From Chromatiales bacterium (lineage in GTDB: Bacteria > Pseudomonadota > Gammaproteobacteria > UBA6429 > Thiohalophilaceae): a stretch of DNA of 5,548 nt. This document shows positions 5,113 to 5,548 of the stretch, piece by piece; positions within the stretch are counted from its first letter, which is position 1; every line of letters starts with the position of its first letter. A program made the translations under genes and the position numbers. Under the pieces are notes generated by a model. It saw nothing but the letters and a program-made list of their open reading frames with translations. It made no database searches and was not told the DNA's origin. The stretch is from the NCBI GenBank assembly GCA_027070385.1, contig JALXDW010000285.1, forward strand, positions 1 to 5,548. Reading direction: 5' to 3'.

Positions 5113-5548
5113 TTATTTTTTATATGCTAACCACAGCAGAAGCAGCCCCGTTAACACCAGAGGCAATGATAACAACATCCCCATGGTAACAAAATCAAAT
5201 GCCAGATAGCCAATATGTGCATCCGGCAAACGAACAGTTTCGATTAAAATCCGGAAACAACCATAAGCCAGCGCAAAAACACCGGAAACAGCCATGGTAG
5301 GTCGTGGTTTTCGAGCAAAAGTCCAAACAATAATAAACAGAAGCACTCCTTCCAGTAAAAATTCATACAGTGGCGTAGGGTGGCGCGGTAAATTGTCAGC
5401 ACGAGGAAATATCATTGCCCAGGGTAAGTCAGTGGGCTTACCCCACAACTCACCATTAATTAAATTACCAATGCGCCCTGCGCCCAAACCAATAATGACA
5501 CACGGTGCGGTAAAATCGACTGTCGCAAAAAAACTTTTTTTGTAGCGA
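5113..5548 (-). CDS. lgt: Prolipoprotein diacylglyceryl transferase, N-terminus beyond right edge
   Basis: The last 144 residues are visible and the frame stays open to the edge, beginning [15 protein letters not shown]. Lgt is the inner-membrane enzyme that transfers diacylglycerol from phosphatidylglycerol to the lipobox cysteine of prolipoproteins, the first step of lipoprotein maturation. The signature [13 protein letters not shown] (visible residues 24-36) matches E. coli GRLGNFINGELWG apart from conservative changes, including Phe to Leu after the first Asn. [15 protein letters not shown], then RKPRP, YGCFRI and a hydrophobic end with AYKK, also match. Transmembrane segments lie near 64-77, 87-104 and 119-141. 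The loop before LPRHP is short compared with E. coli. A TTG at 5487 is not the start, because conserved Lgt sequence continues upstream. It is followed by thyA and folA. Confidence 0.96.
   Translation of the reverse strand, partial: RYKKSFFATVDFTAPCVIIGLGAGRIGNLINGELWGKPTDLPWAMIFPRADNLPRHPTPLYEFLLEGVLLFIIVWTFARKPRPTMAVSGVFALAYGCFRILIETVRLPDAHIGYLAFDFVTMGMLLSLPLVLTGLLLLWLAYKK

Noticed and set aside
5113..5487. A complete short protein starting at TTG 5487
   Set aside because: The frame continues to the window edge with conserved Lgt sequence, so it is the C-terminal part of lgt.

Overview
The window reads as chromosomal DNA of a gammaproteobacterium with moderate to low GC. The best evidence is the order lgt - thyA - folA and the strong resemblance of all three products to their Escherichia coli counterparts. 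The lineage below class level is a guess; a free-living methane- or sulfur-oxidising group would suit the sterol-desaturase-type protein and the sulfur/redox regulator, but nothing seen here proves it. No mobile element, CRISPR array, tRNA or rRNA gene was recognised, and no stretch without a gene exceeds 300 bases.

Left part (1-1411). Two minus-strand membrane-protein genes lie here: a TVP38/TMEM64-type protein cut by the left edge, and upstream of it a di-iron fatty acid hydroxylase/sterol desaturase family protein. A rho-independent terminator separates them. A divergent control region (about 1304-1411) follows, with a good sigma-70 promoter and a 7-bp dyad that may be an operator.

Middle part (1412-3502). 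On the plus strand, an ArsR-type helix-turn-helix protein fused to a rhodanese domain is followed after 71 bp by a free-standing CZB (chemoreceptor zinc-binding) protein with a helical tail. Both carry potentially redox-active cysteines, which suggests a sulfur/oxidant sensing unit. Convergent to them is a class I SAM-dependent methyltransferase, and upstream of that a small arginine-rich repeat ORF of unknown function.

Right part (3503-5548). This is the conserved housekeeping block on the minus strand: lgt (cut by the right edge), thyA and folA. Thymidylate synthase consumes methylene-tetrahydrofolate and releases dihydrofolate, which dihydrofolate reductase recycles; the two genes are 3 nt apart. 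The 175-nt lgt-thyA gap holds a dyad, a possible 30-codon ORF and a candidate thyA promoter.

No clearly new system was found. The most interesting items are the ArsR-rhodanese/CZB pair with its dyad, and the [DE]RR repeat miniprotein.
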